A stretch of 64,000 nucleotides of DNA from Massilia sp. Mn16-1_5 (GTDB lineage Bacteria > Pseudomonadota > Gammaproteobacteria > Burkholderiales > Burkholderiaceae_D): the NCBI RefSeq assembly GCF_004798585.1, contig NZ_PPXQ01000011.1, positions 62,001 to 126,000 on the forward strand, read 5' to 3'. The position numbers were made by a program, and so were the translations under genes. A model generated the notes under the pieces. The model worked only from the letters and a program-made list of their open reading frames with translations, was not told where the DNA came from and did no database searches. Position 1 is the first letter of the stretch. Each line of letters starts with the position of its first letter. Of the stretch, positions 37,475 through 51,332 are shown piece after piece.

Positions 37475-38260
37475 TCAGTCGACCACCAGCGTCCTGACCG
37501 ACGCATCGACAGCGCGCACGAACTGCCTGACCGCATCCGTCGTCACCGTATCGATCTGCCCCGCCATGCGCCGGTCGAACGGGTGGTCATCGAAGGCGAC
37601 GTTCGCGCGGAACATGCGCGCGCCCAGGCGCGTCGCGGCCGGGACCTCGACCGTCGGCGGCTGGTAGCGCATCCCCTTCAGCCAGGCCTGCGCTTCTTCC
37701 CGCGTTTCCACTTGGCCGGTCGGCGCGCTGGCCGCGACAAGCGTTTCCAGCACCCACTGGTTCGAATTCTGGTAGCGGGTCGAATAGACGTAGGCCAGCA
37801 TGTTGTAATGCGCTTCGTGCATGCGCAAGGGTGTGCGCGTGGCGAACAGAGCCGCCATGCGCTCCTGCAATGCCTCGCCGGGAATCACCAGTTGCGCCTC
37901 GAAACGGTATAAATCAGTCAGGAAGAAATTGCCCATTCCCTCGTAGTAGAGGCCGGAGGCCGCGGTGCCGCAATCGTTGAGTTCATGCACGACCGTCCAG
38001 CGCCCGCGCGGATGGTCGCGCACGGCGACTCCCATGTGCGAATAGCGCAGTCCGTAGCGACTGAGGTCCTGGCCGGCGCGCGCGACCAGGGCCACGCGCG
38101 CGCCGCTGGCCTCCAGGGCTTGCACCGTGCGCTGGGCCAGGTCCATCGAGCGCACTACCTCGCTCGAGGTGAGCGGTTTTTCGGCGCAGGCCTGGCCCGC
38201 ATAGACCTCGCAGGCGGCGGCCAGCAAGGCGCCTGCCAGCAACTTAGATGGCGCGCGCAT
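37475..38260 (-). CDS. DUF2145 domain secreted protein
   Basis: 261 residues with a signal peptide. Family-like blocks: ALEASGARVALVARAGQDLS, RYSHMGVAVRD, VHELNDCGTAASGLYYEGMG and FFLTDLYRFEAQLVIP; NMLAYVYSTRYQNSNQWVLE. Conserved His, Asn and Cys residues resemble an NlpC/P60-like or lipid-handling fold, but function is not established. It overlaps the preceding small gene by 17 bp, so the two form one operon. Confidence 0.78.
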   Translation of the reverse strand: MRAPSKLLAGALLAAACEVYAGQACAEKPLTSSEVVRSMDLAQRTVQALEASGARVALVARAGQDLSRYGLRYSHMGVAVRDHPRGRWTVVHELNDCGTAASGLYYEGMGNFFLTDLYRFEAQLVIPGEALQERMAALFATRTPLRMHEAHYNMLAYVYSTRYQNSNQWVLETLVAASAPTGQVETREEAQAWLKGMRYQPPTVEVPAATRLGARMFRANVAFDDHPFDRRMAGQIDTVTTDAVRQFVRAVDASVRTLVVD

Positions 38261-38654
38261 GATGAAGCAGCGCCTTGCCCGCTTCGTTCGGCAGGAAGGC
38301 GATTGCCTTTCCCGACATGACCAGCACCTGGCCGGTGGAGGCTGTCACCACTTCCAGCACGGTTCCGGTGGCCAGCGACAGGCCGCCCGCCGCCTTGCTC
38401 GAAAGACGTATGGTGGCGCGGCTGGCGTCGACCGCGCTTTCGAGCACGATCTCGAGCCCGTCGCCGACCGTGCGCACGCTGGCGACGACGACGCTGCCGG
38501 CGGCGGCGAGCGTCAGGATCGATCCGCCGACCACGACGGCCGAGAGATTGGCGCTGGCCTGCGACGGCGCCGAGGGAGCGCCGGCCGGTTCCGCAAGGGC
38601 GGGCTCGCAAGCAAGGGCAAGGCTGATCAGGGAAACGGCGAACACGCGCTGCAT
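38244..38654 (-). CDS. Hypothetical exported protein paired with DUF2145
   Basis: 136 residues, not recognised. Signal peptide (MQRVFAVSLISLALACEPAL) and a low-complexity Ala/Val/Ser-rich body with one hydrophobic stretch (AVVVGGSILTLAAAGSVVVA) that may cross or lie on the membrane. ATG at 38654 is chosen as the start of the signal peptide. Its end overlaps the DUF2145 start, suggesting joint function. Confidence 0.7.
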   Translation of the reverse strand: MQRVFAVSLISLALACEPALAEPAGAPSAPSQASANLSAVVVGGSILTLAAAGSVVVASVRTVGDGLEIVLESAVDASRATIRLSSKAAGGLSLATGTVLEVVTASTGQVLVMSGKAIAFLPNEAGKALLHHARAI

Positions 38655-38758
38655 GATGACCTCCGTAATGAGACGGGGCCATGTTGGCAAAGGCTTGGCG
38701 AGGACGCAACGGAGCCAGGCAAAGTAGCACCCGGCGACCGTCCAGGTGGCGTTCGGTG

Positions 38759-39553
38759 CTACCTGCCCTGCTGCCTGACCGACCAGTTATCGTAGGACCG
38801 CTCGATCTTGCTCATCGTTCCGTCCCGTTCGAGCGCGTCGATGGCACCGTTCAGGCGGGCAATCACCTCGTTCGGCACGGCGCGGTTGCAGGCGAGGTAG
38901 ACGTCAATCCGGTTGAACACGAGCACGGGCACGATCTGCCCGGCCCAGCCGTTCTGCTCGAGCACGGGGCTGCCGATGCGCAAGGCGGCGGCCCAGAGGT
39001 CGATGCGCCCCAGCAGCAGCTTGCGCGGATTGGTCAAATCGTTCGGCGCGGAGTCGACCTTGAAACCGCGGCTGCGCAGGAACTGGTCGCGCGCATCGCC
39101 GTTGTAGGTACCGATGCGGTAGGGGCGCGCGTCTTCCAGCGAACGCAGCGCGAAGCGGCGGTTGGCCGGCGCCATCAGCACCCATTCCGCACTGTCGATC
39201 GGGCCGACCCACTTAAACAGGGACTCGCGCTCGGGGGTGCGGGTGGTGGAATAGACGCAGGCATCGGGCCGGTCGGTGGCGGCGGCATAGGCCCGCTTCC
39301 AGGGCAGCAGTTCGATGGTATAAGCCAGGCCCGCACGCTCGAAAGCGGCGCGCACCTTGTCGGTGGAAATGCCGACCACCCTGCCCTCGCCGTCGAGCAT
39401 GCTCGACGGGGCGGCGGCTTCGGTGGTGATGGTCAGGGCGGCCGGGCGGCGTGCCCCCTCCCCGGCCACGACGCGCACGTCGGCCAGGGCCGTACCGGCG
39501 CCCAGCCATGCCAGCGTCGCCAGCGCCATCCACCGAAATTGTCGAATCAGCAT
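38759..39553 (-). CDS. Periplasmic amino-acid-type solute-binding protein
   Basis: 264 residues with a signal peptide; SBP_bac_3-like fold: GISTDKVRAAFERAGLAYTI, LPWKRAYAAA, FKWVGPIDSAEW and a C-terminal IARLNGAIDALERDGTMSKI. No ABC permease or ATPase gene is next to it, so it may be an orphan ligand-binding protein, as is common in this group. Start ATG 39553 has AGAGG at a good distance; the GTG 9 bp upstream lies next to that site. Confidence 0.82.
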   Translation of the reverse strand: MLIRQFRWMALATLAWLGAGTALADVRVVAGEGARRPAALTITTEAAAPSSMLDGEGRVVGISTDKVRAAFERAGLAYTIELLPWKRAYAAATDRPDACVYSTTRTPERESLFKWVGPIDSAEWVLMAPANRRFALRSLEDARPYRIGTYNGDARDQFLRSRGFKVDSAPNDLTNPRKLLLGRIDLWAAALRIGSPVLEQNGWAGQIVPVLVFNRIDVYLACNRAVPNEVIARLNGAIDALERDGTMSKIERSYDNWSVRQQGR

Positions 39554-39787
39554 GTCGCGCACCTCTATCGGGCCTCATGGAAAGCGTCCTGCATGCGCAC
39601 AGCATACCCGATTGGCATGACGAACCCGGCGCTGTGGCGGCAAGCTCGTCCATATGGTGGCAAAGCCGCGACAGAATGCTTGCATCTTCGGCAATTCCGA
39701 CAAATCCACACAAGACTTTCCGTATGGAAAATGTCATACTGACGATAATGCCGCCCGTCCTGGGCGCTCTTCTTGCCGGAAATCCCC

Positions 39788-43132
<3,345 letters not shown>

Positions 43133-43171
43133 CACGACAACCCGCATAAGTACGCTACAGGAAACGAAGTA

Positions 43172-44194
43172 ATGAGCATGACCAGTAACCGCCCACTGAT
43201 CCTGGCGGTCGACGACGAAGCGAGCAACCTGCAGTTGCTGCGCCAGATCTTGCAGGACCACTACCGCCTGCTGTTCGCCAAGGACGGCGCGCGCGCCCTC
43301 GAGCTGGCGAACAAGGAAAAGCCCGACCTGATCCTGCTCGACGTGATGATGCCGGGGATGAACGGCTATGAAGTGTGCGCGGCCCTCAAGGCCAATCCGC
43401 TCACGGCGCCGATCCCCGTGATCTTCGTCACCGCCCTGTCCGACACGGCCGACGAGCTGGAAGGCTTCGAGGCCGGCGCGGTCGACTACATCACCAAGCC
43501 GGTCAGCCCGCCGGTGGTGCGCGCGCGCGTGCGTACCCACTTGTCGCTGGTGCGGATGGAAGAACTGAAAGCCTCGCGCCTGGCCATCGTCCAGCGGCTC
43601 GGCCTGGCGGCCGAGTACAAGGACAACGAGACCGGCCTGCACGTGATCCGCATGAGCCACTTCGCCCAGATCCTGGGCCTGGCGGCCGGCATGACGGAAC
43701 AGGAAGCGGACGACCTGCTGCACGCCGCGCCGATGCACGACGTCGGCAAGATCGGCATCCCCGACCGCATCCTGCAAAAGGCGGGGCCGCTCGATCCGGA
43801 GGAGTGGAAGGTGATGCAGAGCCACGCCACGATCGGCGCCGAGATCATCGGCGAACATGGCGACGGCATGCTGCAGCTGGCGCACCAGATTGCGCTGACC
43901 CACCACGAGAAATACGACGGCAGCGGCTACCCGAACGGGCTGGCCGGCGAAGCGATTCCGCTCACCGGGCGCATCGTGGCGATCGCCGACGTGTTCGACG
44001 CCCTGACCTCGATCCGGCCCTACAAGCGGGCCTGGAGCGAAGAGGAAGCGGTGGACTACCTGGTCCAGCAGAAGGGCAAGCACTTCGACCCGGCCCTGGT
44101 CGACCTGTTCGTCGCCCAGCTGCCGGCGATCCGCACCGTGCGTGTGCGCTGGGCGGAAGCGCCGGCAGAAGCGCCCGCGGCCTTGGCCGCCTGA
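43172..44194 (+). CDS. HD-GYP response regulator (RpfG-like)
   Basis: 340 residues. REC domain (LAVDDEASNLQLL; Asp near 57 in LILLDVMMPGMNG; ITKPVSPPV), then HD-GYP about 145-325 with HVIRMS, HDVGKIGIPD, THHEKYDGSGYPNGL and IADVFDAL. The HD and GYP residues are all present, so it should hydrolyse c-di-GMP. It is the obvious output of the hybrid kinase upstream. AGGAAACGA precedes the ATG. It ends 4 bp from the convergent glycosyltransferase gene. Confidence 0.95.
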   Translation: MSMTSNRPLILAVDDEASNLQLLRQILQDHYRLLFAKDGARALELANKEKPDLILLDVMMPGMNGYEVCAALKANPLTAPIPVIFVTALSDTADELEGFEAGAVDYITKPVSPPVVRARVRTHLSLVRMEELKASRLAIVQRLGLAAEYKDNETGLHVIRMSHFAQILGLAAGMTEQEADDLLHAAPMHDVGKIGIPDRILQKAGPLDPEEWKVMQSHATIGAEIIGEHGDGMLQLAHQIALTHHEKYDGSGYPNGLAGEAIPLTGRIVAIADVFDALTSIRPYKRAWSEEEAVDYLVQQKGKHFDPALVDLFVAQLPAIRTVRVRWAEAPAEAPAALAA

Positions 44195-44198
44195 GCGC

Positions 44199-45377
44199 CT
44201 ACTCCGGGCTGGCCTGGCCGGCGCCGGGCGCCACGCCCGGCGTTACCACACCCGGCGTGGCTGCGCGGCGCGCCATCACTTCACGGTACAGCGCCGTATA
44301 GTCGCGCGCCATCTGCTCGGCCGTGAACACGTCCTGGAAGCGCTGCCCCGCGCGCACGCCCATCTGGCGCGCCATGTCCGGGTTGTCCCACAAGGTGCGC
44401 ATCGCCGCGCGCAAGGCCTGGGCGTCGGCCGGCGGCGTCACCAGTCCGGTCTCGCCGTCGATGTTGATGTAGGTGGTGCCGCTGCCGATGTCGCAGGAGA
44501 TCATCGGCTTGCCGTACATCGCCCCTTCCAGCAGGGAGACGCCGAAAGCTTCCGAACGCAGGTGCGAGGGGAAGGCCAGCGCATAGCACAGGGTGAGCAG
44601 GGCGACCTTGTCTTCGTCGCCGACGGCGCCGACGAAGATCACGTTGTTCAGGCCGAGGCTGCGCGCCTGGGCCTTCAGGCGCTCCTCTTCCGGCCCCGCG
44701 CCGACGATCACGACCGGATAGTCGGTGCCGGCCACGGCCTCGAGCAGCACGTGCAGGCCCTTGTAGTAGCGCAGCACGCCGACGAACAGGAAGAATTTCG
44801 GACCCACACGCGCGCGCCACTGCGCGAGCAGTGCCGGATCCGGCTGCGGATAGGTGTCCTGGTCCAGGCCATACGTGATGACGCGGGTCTTGGCGCGGTA
44901 GCGCGCCAGTACCGCCGAGGACTCCAGATAGTCGGGCGAGGCCGCGACGATGGCGTCGACGCTGCGCAGGAAGCGATGCTTGAGCGGCTGGTACAGGCGC
45001 AGCAGGTGTTTCTGGCGCACGATGTCGGAGTGGTAGCTGAGCACGGTCGGCTTTTTCACGCGCGCGACGAAGTGGGCCAGGTCCATGAACGGCCACGGGA
45101 AGTGGTAGTGCACGACATCGGCCTCGCGCGCCAGGCGCGCCAGCGCGCCCAGGGAGGCCACCGAGCAGGCGTTGGAGGCGACTTCGAAGTCGAGCGGCAC
45201 GCGGTGCACGGTATGGCCTTCGAAGGCGATCGGCTCCAGGTTTTTCGCGCGCGACAGCGACAGCACGGTATTGGCCACGCCGAGGCGGCCGGTACCGACG
45301 CACAGCTGGCGGATGACCTGCTCGATACCGCCGACGGTATCGGGATAATAGGTTTTATAGAAGTGGAGGACACGCAT
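44199..45377 (-). CDS. Glycosyltransferase family 4
   Basis: 392 residues, GT-B fold. N-terminal HFYKTYYPDTVGGIEQVIRQ and C-terminal FLFVGVLRYYKGLHVLLEAV, then PSHLRSEAFGVSLLEGAMYG with the EAFGVSLLE retaining-enzyme motif. Probably adds a sugar, perhaps rhamnose or mannose, during surface polysaccharide synthesis; gmd and rmd upstream on the same strand make the donor. The C-terminus is low-complexity (TPGVVTPGVAPGAG). Confidence 0.88.
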   Translation of the reverse strand: MRVLHFYKTYYPDTVGGIEQVIRQLCVGTGRLGVANTVLSLSRAKNLEPIAFEGHTVHRVPLDFEVASNACSVASLGALARLAREADVVHYHFPWPFMDLAHFVARVKKPTVLSYHSDIVRQKHLLRLYQPLKHRFLRSVDAIVAASPDYLESSAVLARYRAKTRVITYGLDQDTYPQPDPALLAQWRARVGPKFFLFVGVLRYYKGLHVLLEAVAGTDYPVVIVGAGPEEERLKAQARSLGLNNVIFVGAVGDEDKVALLTLCYALAFPSHLRSEAFGVSLLEGAMYGKPMISCDIGSGTTYINIDGETGLVTPPADAQALRAAMRTLWDNPDMARQMGVRAGQRFQDVFTAEQMARDYTALYREVMARRAATPGVVTPGVAPGAGQASPE

Positions 45378-45440
45378 AGATACGATCGGAAAAGGACAGG
45401 CATGCCACTAGGGCCTGCTGTCTCGGACCAGCCTGTTTGG

Positions 45441-46379
45441 TCAGCTCTGGACCATCCAACGCAAAGTGTCCACTAGCGGCCGGGATTCGAGCGGCCCGAT
45501 AACGCGCGCCAGCTTGTCGTTGCTTCCCAACAGGCTGAGAACGTCGTTCGCACGCACAAAAGCAGGATTGACCTGCACGTCAATGCGATAACCTGCAATT
45601 TCGGAAACCAGTTCAATGACTTCGCCGAGCGAATAACTACGCCCCGAGCATATGTTGAACGTTTCTCCCGCCGGGGCGGCGGCCAGCAGTTTGCGATAGC
45701 TGCTCACAACCATTCGGACGTCGGAAAAGTCGCGCACGATGGCGAGGTTGCCCAGCTCAATGCGCGCTTCCTTGCGGCGGAAGTGCGAGACAATTTTCGG
45801 CAGCAGAAAATTCTCGCCCTGGCCAACGCCAGTGTAATTAAAGGGACGCACGACAACAATCGGCAGATTGTCCATCCACAAGCGCGCCATGTATTCCATC
45901 GCCAGCTTGCTGACGGCATAGTCATTGGCTGGCGCGACCGGCACGTTTTCGTCGATGACGGACACGCTAGCATTGCCATATACGTTTGCCGAGGACGCCA
46001 GCAGAACGCACGAAGCCTTGTGCTCTACCGCGGCGAGGGCCTCGAGCAGATTGCGCGTACCGACGACGTTGACGCGGTAGATCTGCTCGACGTTGCTATG
46101 GGCGACGAACGCGATGCCTGCCAGATGTACCACCACATCCGGCTTCACCTGTTCGACCATGGCGGCAACGGCTTCGCGGTCGCACAAATCGACTGCCAGC
46201 ACGTCGGTACCGAGATCGTTGCCCGGCATGACGGTGCCGAATACGCGATAACCAGCGGCCACCAGTTCCCGGGCCATGTAAAACCCGGTAAAACCGCGCA
46301 GGCCGGTGATCAGGGCGCGCTTGCCCTCGCCTTCGCGCAGGTTCGCATTGCGCTGCTGGTCGTGGATCGCGCCCGCCAT
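45441..46379 (-). CDS. rmd: GDP-4-keto-6-deoxy-D-mannose reductase
   Basis: 312 residues, short-chain dehydrogenase/epimerase fold. NAD(P) site ALITGLRGFTGFYMA, catalytic YAVSK (Tyr/Lys), HLAGIAFVAHSN and RPFNYTGVGQGENFLLPKIV. The last block is common in Rmd-type reductases. It would reduce the product of Gmd to GDP-D-rhamnose (or a GDP-6-deoxyhexose epimer). It starts one base after the gmd stop. Confidence 0.85.
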   Translation of the reverse strand: MAGAIHDQQRNANLREGEGKRALITGLRGFTGFYMARELVAAGYRVFGTVMPGNDLGTDVLAVDLCDREAVAAMVEQVKPDVVVHLAGIAFVAHSNVEQIYRVNVVGTRNLLEALAAVEHKASCVLLASSANVYGNASVSVIDENVPVAPANDYAVSKLAMEYMARLWMDNLPIVVVRPFNYTGVGQGENFLLPKIVSHFRRKEARIELGNLAIVRDFSDVRMVVSSYRKLLAAAPAGETFNICSGRSYSLGEVIELVSEIAGYRIDVQVNPAFVRANDVLSLLGSNDKLARVIGPLESRPLVDTLRWMVQS

Positions 46380-46380
46380 G

Positions 46381-47553
<1,173 letters not shown>

Positions 47554-47613
47554 TTATTGATCAGGCAGCATTGCAGTAGGTGCACGCTTACGGATTGTTA
47601 CTTGTATTGGAAC

Positions 47614-47641
47614 GAAAAAACAGGCGAGCACGCTCGCCTGT
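47614..47641 (-). terminator. Terminator of the malic enzyme gene
   Basis: ACAGGCGAG / CTCGCCTGT stem with a 4-nt loop and a minus-strand T-run, 62 bp past the maeB stop. Confidence 0.9.
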
Positions 47642-47703
47642 GAGTCCACTCAATGGATCGTGAGTCGGACTGAACTTTCATCAGCCCGGCCATTCAAATC
47701 ATC

Positions 47704-50016
47704 TCAACGGTTCGACACCGCGTCGACGACGCACAGCGCCGTCATGTTGACGATGCGGCGCACGGTCGCCGACGGGGTCAGGATGTGCACCGGCTTGGCG
47801 CAGCCGAGCAGCACCGGGCCGACCGCGATGCCGTTGCCGGCCGCCGTCTTGAGCAGGTTGTAGGCGATGTTCGCCGAGTCGATGTCCGGCATGACGACCA
47901 GGTTGGCGTCGCCCTTCAGGGTCGACTGCGGCATGATCTTGGCGCGCAGCTTCGAGTCGAGCGCGGCGTCTCCGTGCATCTCGCCGTCGATTTCCAGGTG
48001 CGGCGCCTTCTGCTGCACCAGGGCCAGCGCCTCGCGCATCTTGCGGGCCGGCTCGCTGTCGGAGGTGCCGAAGTTCGAGTGCGAAAGCAGCGCCACGCGC
48101 GGCGTGATGCCGAAACGCTCCAGCTCCTCGGCCGCCATCACCGTGATCTCGGCCAGCTCGCAGGCCGTCGGGCTCTCGTTGACGTGGGTGTCGACCATGG
48201 CCAGCTGGCGTTCCTCGGTGATGACGAAGTTCATCGCCGCGTAGACCTTGGCGCCGGCACGCTTGCCCAGCACCTTGTCGATGAAGTCGAGGTGGGTCCA
48301 GGTGGTGCCGTAGGTGCCGCAGATCATGCCGTCGGCGTCGCCCTTGTGGATCATCATCGCGCCGATCAGGGTATGGCGGCGGCGCATCGCCAGCTTCGCC
48401 ATGTCGGCCGTCACGCCGCGGCGCATCACCATCTGGTGGTAGGTTTGCCAGTAGTCGCGGTAGCGCTCGTCGAAGTCGGGGTTGATGACGTCGAAGTGCA
48501 CGCCCTGCTTCAGGCGCAGGCCGAACTTCTCGATGCGCTGCTCCAGCACGGCCGGACGGCCGACCAGGATCGGGCGCGCCAGGCGCTCGTCGACCACGAC
48601 CTGCACCGCGCGCAGCACGCGTTCGTCCTCGCCTTCGGCGTAGACGATGCGCTTGAGTTCAGGCGGCGCGCTCTTGGCCACCTGGAACAGCGGCTTCATG
48701 AAGGAACCGCTGCGGTACACGAACTGCTGCAGGCTCTCGGCGTAGGCGTCCAGGTCGGCGATCGGACGGGTGGCGACGCCGCCTTCCATCGCGGCTTTGG
48801 CCACGGCCGGCGCGATGTGGGTCAGCAGGCGCGGATCGAAAGGCATCGGGATCAGGTATTCCGGACCGAAGGCCAGGTTGTTGATGCCGTAGGTGGTCGC
48901 GACCACGTCCGACTGCTCGGCGTGCGCCAGGTCGGCGATCGCGTGCACCACCGCGATTTCCATTTCGCGCGTGATGGTGGTCGCGCCGCAATCGAGCGCG
49001 CCGCGGAAGATGTACGGGAAGCACAGCACGTTGTTGACCTGGTTCGGGTAGTCCGAACGGCCGGTCGCGATGATGACGTCGCTGCGCACGGCTTTCGCGT
49101 CTTCCGGCAGGATTTCCGGATTCGGGTTGGCGAGCGCCAGGATGATCGGGTTCGGCGCCATCTGCGCGACCATCTCGGGTTTCAGTACGCCGCCGGCCGA
49201 CAGGCCGAGGAAGATGTCGGCGCCCGGGATGATGTCGGTCAGGGTGCGGTGCGCGGTGTCTTGCGCGAAGCGTTCCTTGTCCGGGTCCATCAGTTCGGTG
49301 CGGCCTTTATAGACCACGCCGGCCAGGTCGGTGACGAAAATGTTCTCGATCGGGAAGCCGAGGTCGACGATCAGGTCGAGGCAGGCCAGGGCCGCGGCGC
49401 CGGCGCCGGACACGACCAGTTTGCAGTTCTTGATGTCCTTGTTAACAACCTTCAAGCCATTCAGGATGGCAGCGCCGACGATGATCGCGGTGCCGTGCTG
49501 GTCGTCGTGGAAGACCGGGATCTTCATGCGCTCGCGCAGTTTGCGCTCGATGTAGAAGCACTCGGGCGCCTTGATGTCTTCCAGGTTCACGCCCCCGAAA
49601 GTAGGCTCGAGCGAAGCGATGATGTCGACCAGTTTATCGGGGTCGCTTTCGTTGATCTCGATGTCGAAGACGTCGATGGCGGCGAACTTCTTGAAGAGCA
49701 CGCCCTTGCCTTCCATGACCGGCTTCGAGGCCAGCGGACCGATGTTACCCAGGCCCAGCACGGCGGTACCGTTCGAGATCACGGCCACCAGGTTGCCGCG
49801 CGAAGTGTACTTGTACGATGCCGCCGGGTCCTTGACGATCTCTTCGCAGGGCGCGGCGACGCCCGGCGAGTACGCCAGGGCCAGGTCGCGCTGGTTGAGC
49901 AGGCCCTTGATCGGGGTGACGGCGATCTTTCCCGGACGTGGGAACTGGTGGTATTCGAGCGCTGCAGCACGCAGTTGTTGGCGCAGTTCTTCTTTTTTGT
50001 CCGATGACGAATCCAT
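47704..50016 (-). CDS. maeB: NADP-dependent malic enzyme with phosphotransacetylase-like domain
   Basis: 770 residues. Malic enzyme part about 20-430: [38 protein letters not shown] (metal site) and [16 protein letters not shown]. The C-terminal half (about 445-765) resembles phosphate acetyltransferase ([20 protein letters not shown]), as in long MaeB proteins, where it is regulatory. Makes pyruvate, CO2 and NADPH from malate. AGGAAGG precedes the ATG; a -10-like TAAAAT lies on the minus strand at 50054-50059. Confidence 0.95.
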   Translation of the reverse strand: MDSSSDKKEELRQQLRAAALEYHQFPRPGKIAVTPIKGLLNQRDLALAYSPGVAAPCEEIVKDPAASYKYTSRGNLVAVISNGTAVLGLGNIGPLASKPVMEGKGVLFKKFAAIDVFDIEINESDPDKLVDIIASLEPTFGGVNLEDIKAPECFYIERKLRERMKIPVFHDDQHGTAIIVGAAILNGLKVVNKDIKNCKLVVSGAGAAALACLDLIVDLGFPIENIFVTDLAGVVYKGRTELMDPDKERFAQDTAHRTLTDIIPGADIFLGLSAGGVLKPEMVAQMAPNPIILALANPNPEILPEDAKAVRSDVIIATGRSDYPNQVNNVLCFPYIFRGALDCGATTITREMEIAVVHAIADLAHAEQSDVVATTYGINNLAFGPEYLIPMPFDPRLLTHIAPAVAKAAMEGGVATRPIADLDAYAESLQQFVYRSGSFMKPLFQVAKSAPPELKRIVYAEGEDERVLRAVQVVVDERLARPILVGRPAVLEQRIEKFGLRLKQGVHFDVINPDFDERYRDYWQTYHQMVMRRGVTADMAKLAMRRRHTLIGAMMIHKGDADGMICGTYGTTWTHLDFIDKVLGKRAGAKVYAAMNFVITEERQLAMVDTHVNESPTACELAEITVMAAEELERFGITPRVALLSHSNFGTSDSEPARKMREALALVQQKAPHLEIDGEMHGDAALDSKLRAKIMPQSTLKGDANLVVMPDIDSANIAYNLLKTAAGNGIAVGPVLLGCAKPVHILTPSATVRRIVNMTALCVVDAVSNR

Positions 50017-50182
50017 GCTATGCAGCCTTCCTGAACTTAGAGGGGAACCTCCAATTTTATCAGAATGACTCTTTCATTCGGCTATCAATTGGCTACGTAT
50101 TTTCCACGCATGATGAACCATAAGATAATCTAATACGAATGGCGCTCCCATCAGCAAACCCGATAATTCAACCGAAGCGTAG

Positions 50183-50203
50183 CCTGGGCTCTCCGAGCCC
50201 AGG
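50183..50203. repeat. Perfect 9-bp hairpin, REP-like
   Basis: CCTGGGCTC / GAGCCCAGG with loop TCC, flanked by CGTAG on the left. It resembles single REP elements of proteobacteria beginning GTAGCCTGGG. No T-tract. It lies between divergent maeB and thiL. Confidence 0.6.
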
Positions 50204-50240
50204 ACAGCAGCGCATGCGGGCCTGCGGCTTGCTGCCCCGG

Positions 50241-50246
50241 TAAAAT
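50241..50246 (+). promoter_or_regulatory. Candidate -10 box giving a leaderless thiL mRNA
   Basis: TAAAAT ends 6 nt before the ATG at 50253, placing the start point at about the first base of the start codon. No clear -35 hexamer or Shine-Dalgarno was seen. Confidence 0.4.
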
Positions 50247-50252
50247 GCTTCC

Positions 50253-51221
50253 ATGCTTTCCGAATTCGACCTCATCAAACAATACTTCCGCCGTGCCCGC
50301 AAAGGGCACGCCGTCCTCGGCATCGGCGACGACTGCGCCCTGCTCGCCCCCACGCCCGGCATGCAGACCGCAATCTCCACCGACCTCCTGATCGAAGGCC
50401 GCCATTTCTTCGCCGGCGCCGATCCGCGCATGCTGGGCCATAAATGCCTGGCCGTGAACCTGTCCGACCTGGCCGCGATGGGCGCCAAGCCGGTCGCCTT
50501 CACGCTCGCGCTTTCGCTGCCCGGCGCCGACCCCGAGTGGCTGGAAGCCTTTTCAAACGGGATGTTCGCGCTGGCCGACCGCTACGACTGCGAACTGATC
50601 GGCGGCGACACGACGCGCGGACCGCTGGCGGTCTGCATCACCGTCTTCGGTGAGATCGCGCCCGGCCACGCCCTGCGCCGCGATTGCGCCCGCGCCGGGC
50701 ACGACATCTGGATCTCGGGCACCCTGGGCGACGCGCGCCTGGCGCTGGCCGCCTACTGGAAGGAGATCGCGCTCTCGCCCGAGGACCTGGCGCTGGCCGC
50801 GCCGCGTATGCACCTGCCGAGTCCGCGGGTCGAACTCGGACGTGCCTTGTCCGTCCTGCCGCTGGCGCACGCGGCGCTCGACATCTCCGATGGCCTGGTC
50901 GGCGACCTGGCGCACATCCTGGACGCCTCGAAAGTCGGCGCCACGCTGGATGTCGATGCGCTGCCGGCCGGCCCAGCGCTGGCGCGCCAGTCGCTGGCGC
51001 TGCGCCGCCGCTTTACCCTGGCCGGCGGCGACGACTACGAACTGTGCTTCACCGCACCCGCAGCAGGGCGCGCGCAGGTGGCGGCCGTCGCGGCGGCCAC
51101 GGGCACGCCCGTCACGCGGGTCGGCACGATCGAGGCGCAGCCGGGCCTGCGCTTCGTGGATGCGGCGGGCAAGCCTTTGGAAATGGATGTGCAGGGGTGG
51201 GATCACTTCAGCGGCGAGTGA
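50253..51221 (+). CDS. thiL: Thiamine-monophosphate kinase
   Basis: 322 residues. MLSEFDLIKQYF, AVLGIGDDCALL (ATP/Mg site), STDLLIEGRHF, NLSDLAAMGAKPVAFTLALS and LIGGDTTRGP identify ThiL of the PurM/ThiL fold. Phosphorylates thiamine monophosphate to thiamine pyrophosphate. A REP-like inverted repeat follows the stop by 11 bp. Confidence 0.95.
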   Translation: MLSEFDLIKQYFRRARKGHAVLGIGDDCALLAPTPGMQTAISTDLLIEGRHFFAGADPRMLGHKCLAVNLSDLAAMGAKPVAFTLALSLPGADPEWLEAFSNGMFALADRYDCELIGGDTTRGPLAVCITVFGEIAPGHALRRDCARAGHDIWISGTLGDARLALAAYWKEIALSPEDLALAAPRMHLPSPRVELGRALSVLPLAHAALDISDGLVGDLAHILDASKVGATLDVDALPAGPALARQSLALRRRFTLAGGDDYELCFTAPAAGRAQVAAVAAATGTPVTRVGTIEAQPGLRFVDAAGKPLEMDVQGWDHFSGE

Positions 51222-51232
51222 TTGTTCGGCGC

Positions 51233-51323
51233 ATGGTGGGCACAGGGCGCCCACCCTACGGATTCATCGGGCGCCCCGTGCCCGTCATTCCGTTTCGTAG
51301 GGTGGGCGCCCCGTGCCCACCAT
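51233..51323. repeat. 28-bp inverted repeat (CGTAGGGTGGGC family)
   Basis: Arms 51233-51260 and 51296-51323 are reverse complements with one mismatch (CACAGGG against CACGGGG), spacer 35 bp. Inner ends are CCCACCCTACG and CGTAGGGTGGG. It lies between the convergent thiL and EAL-regulator genes. Confidence 0.9.
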
Positions 51324-51332
51324 CCCGTGCCA

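Noticed and set aside
47785-50007. A 740-codon open frame on the plus strand opposite maeB
   Set aside because: Antisense shadow of the malic enzyme gene with no domain-like sequence.
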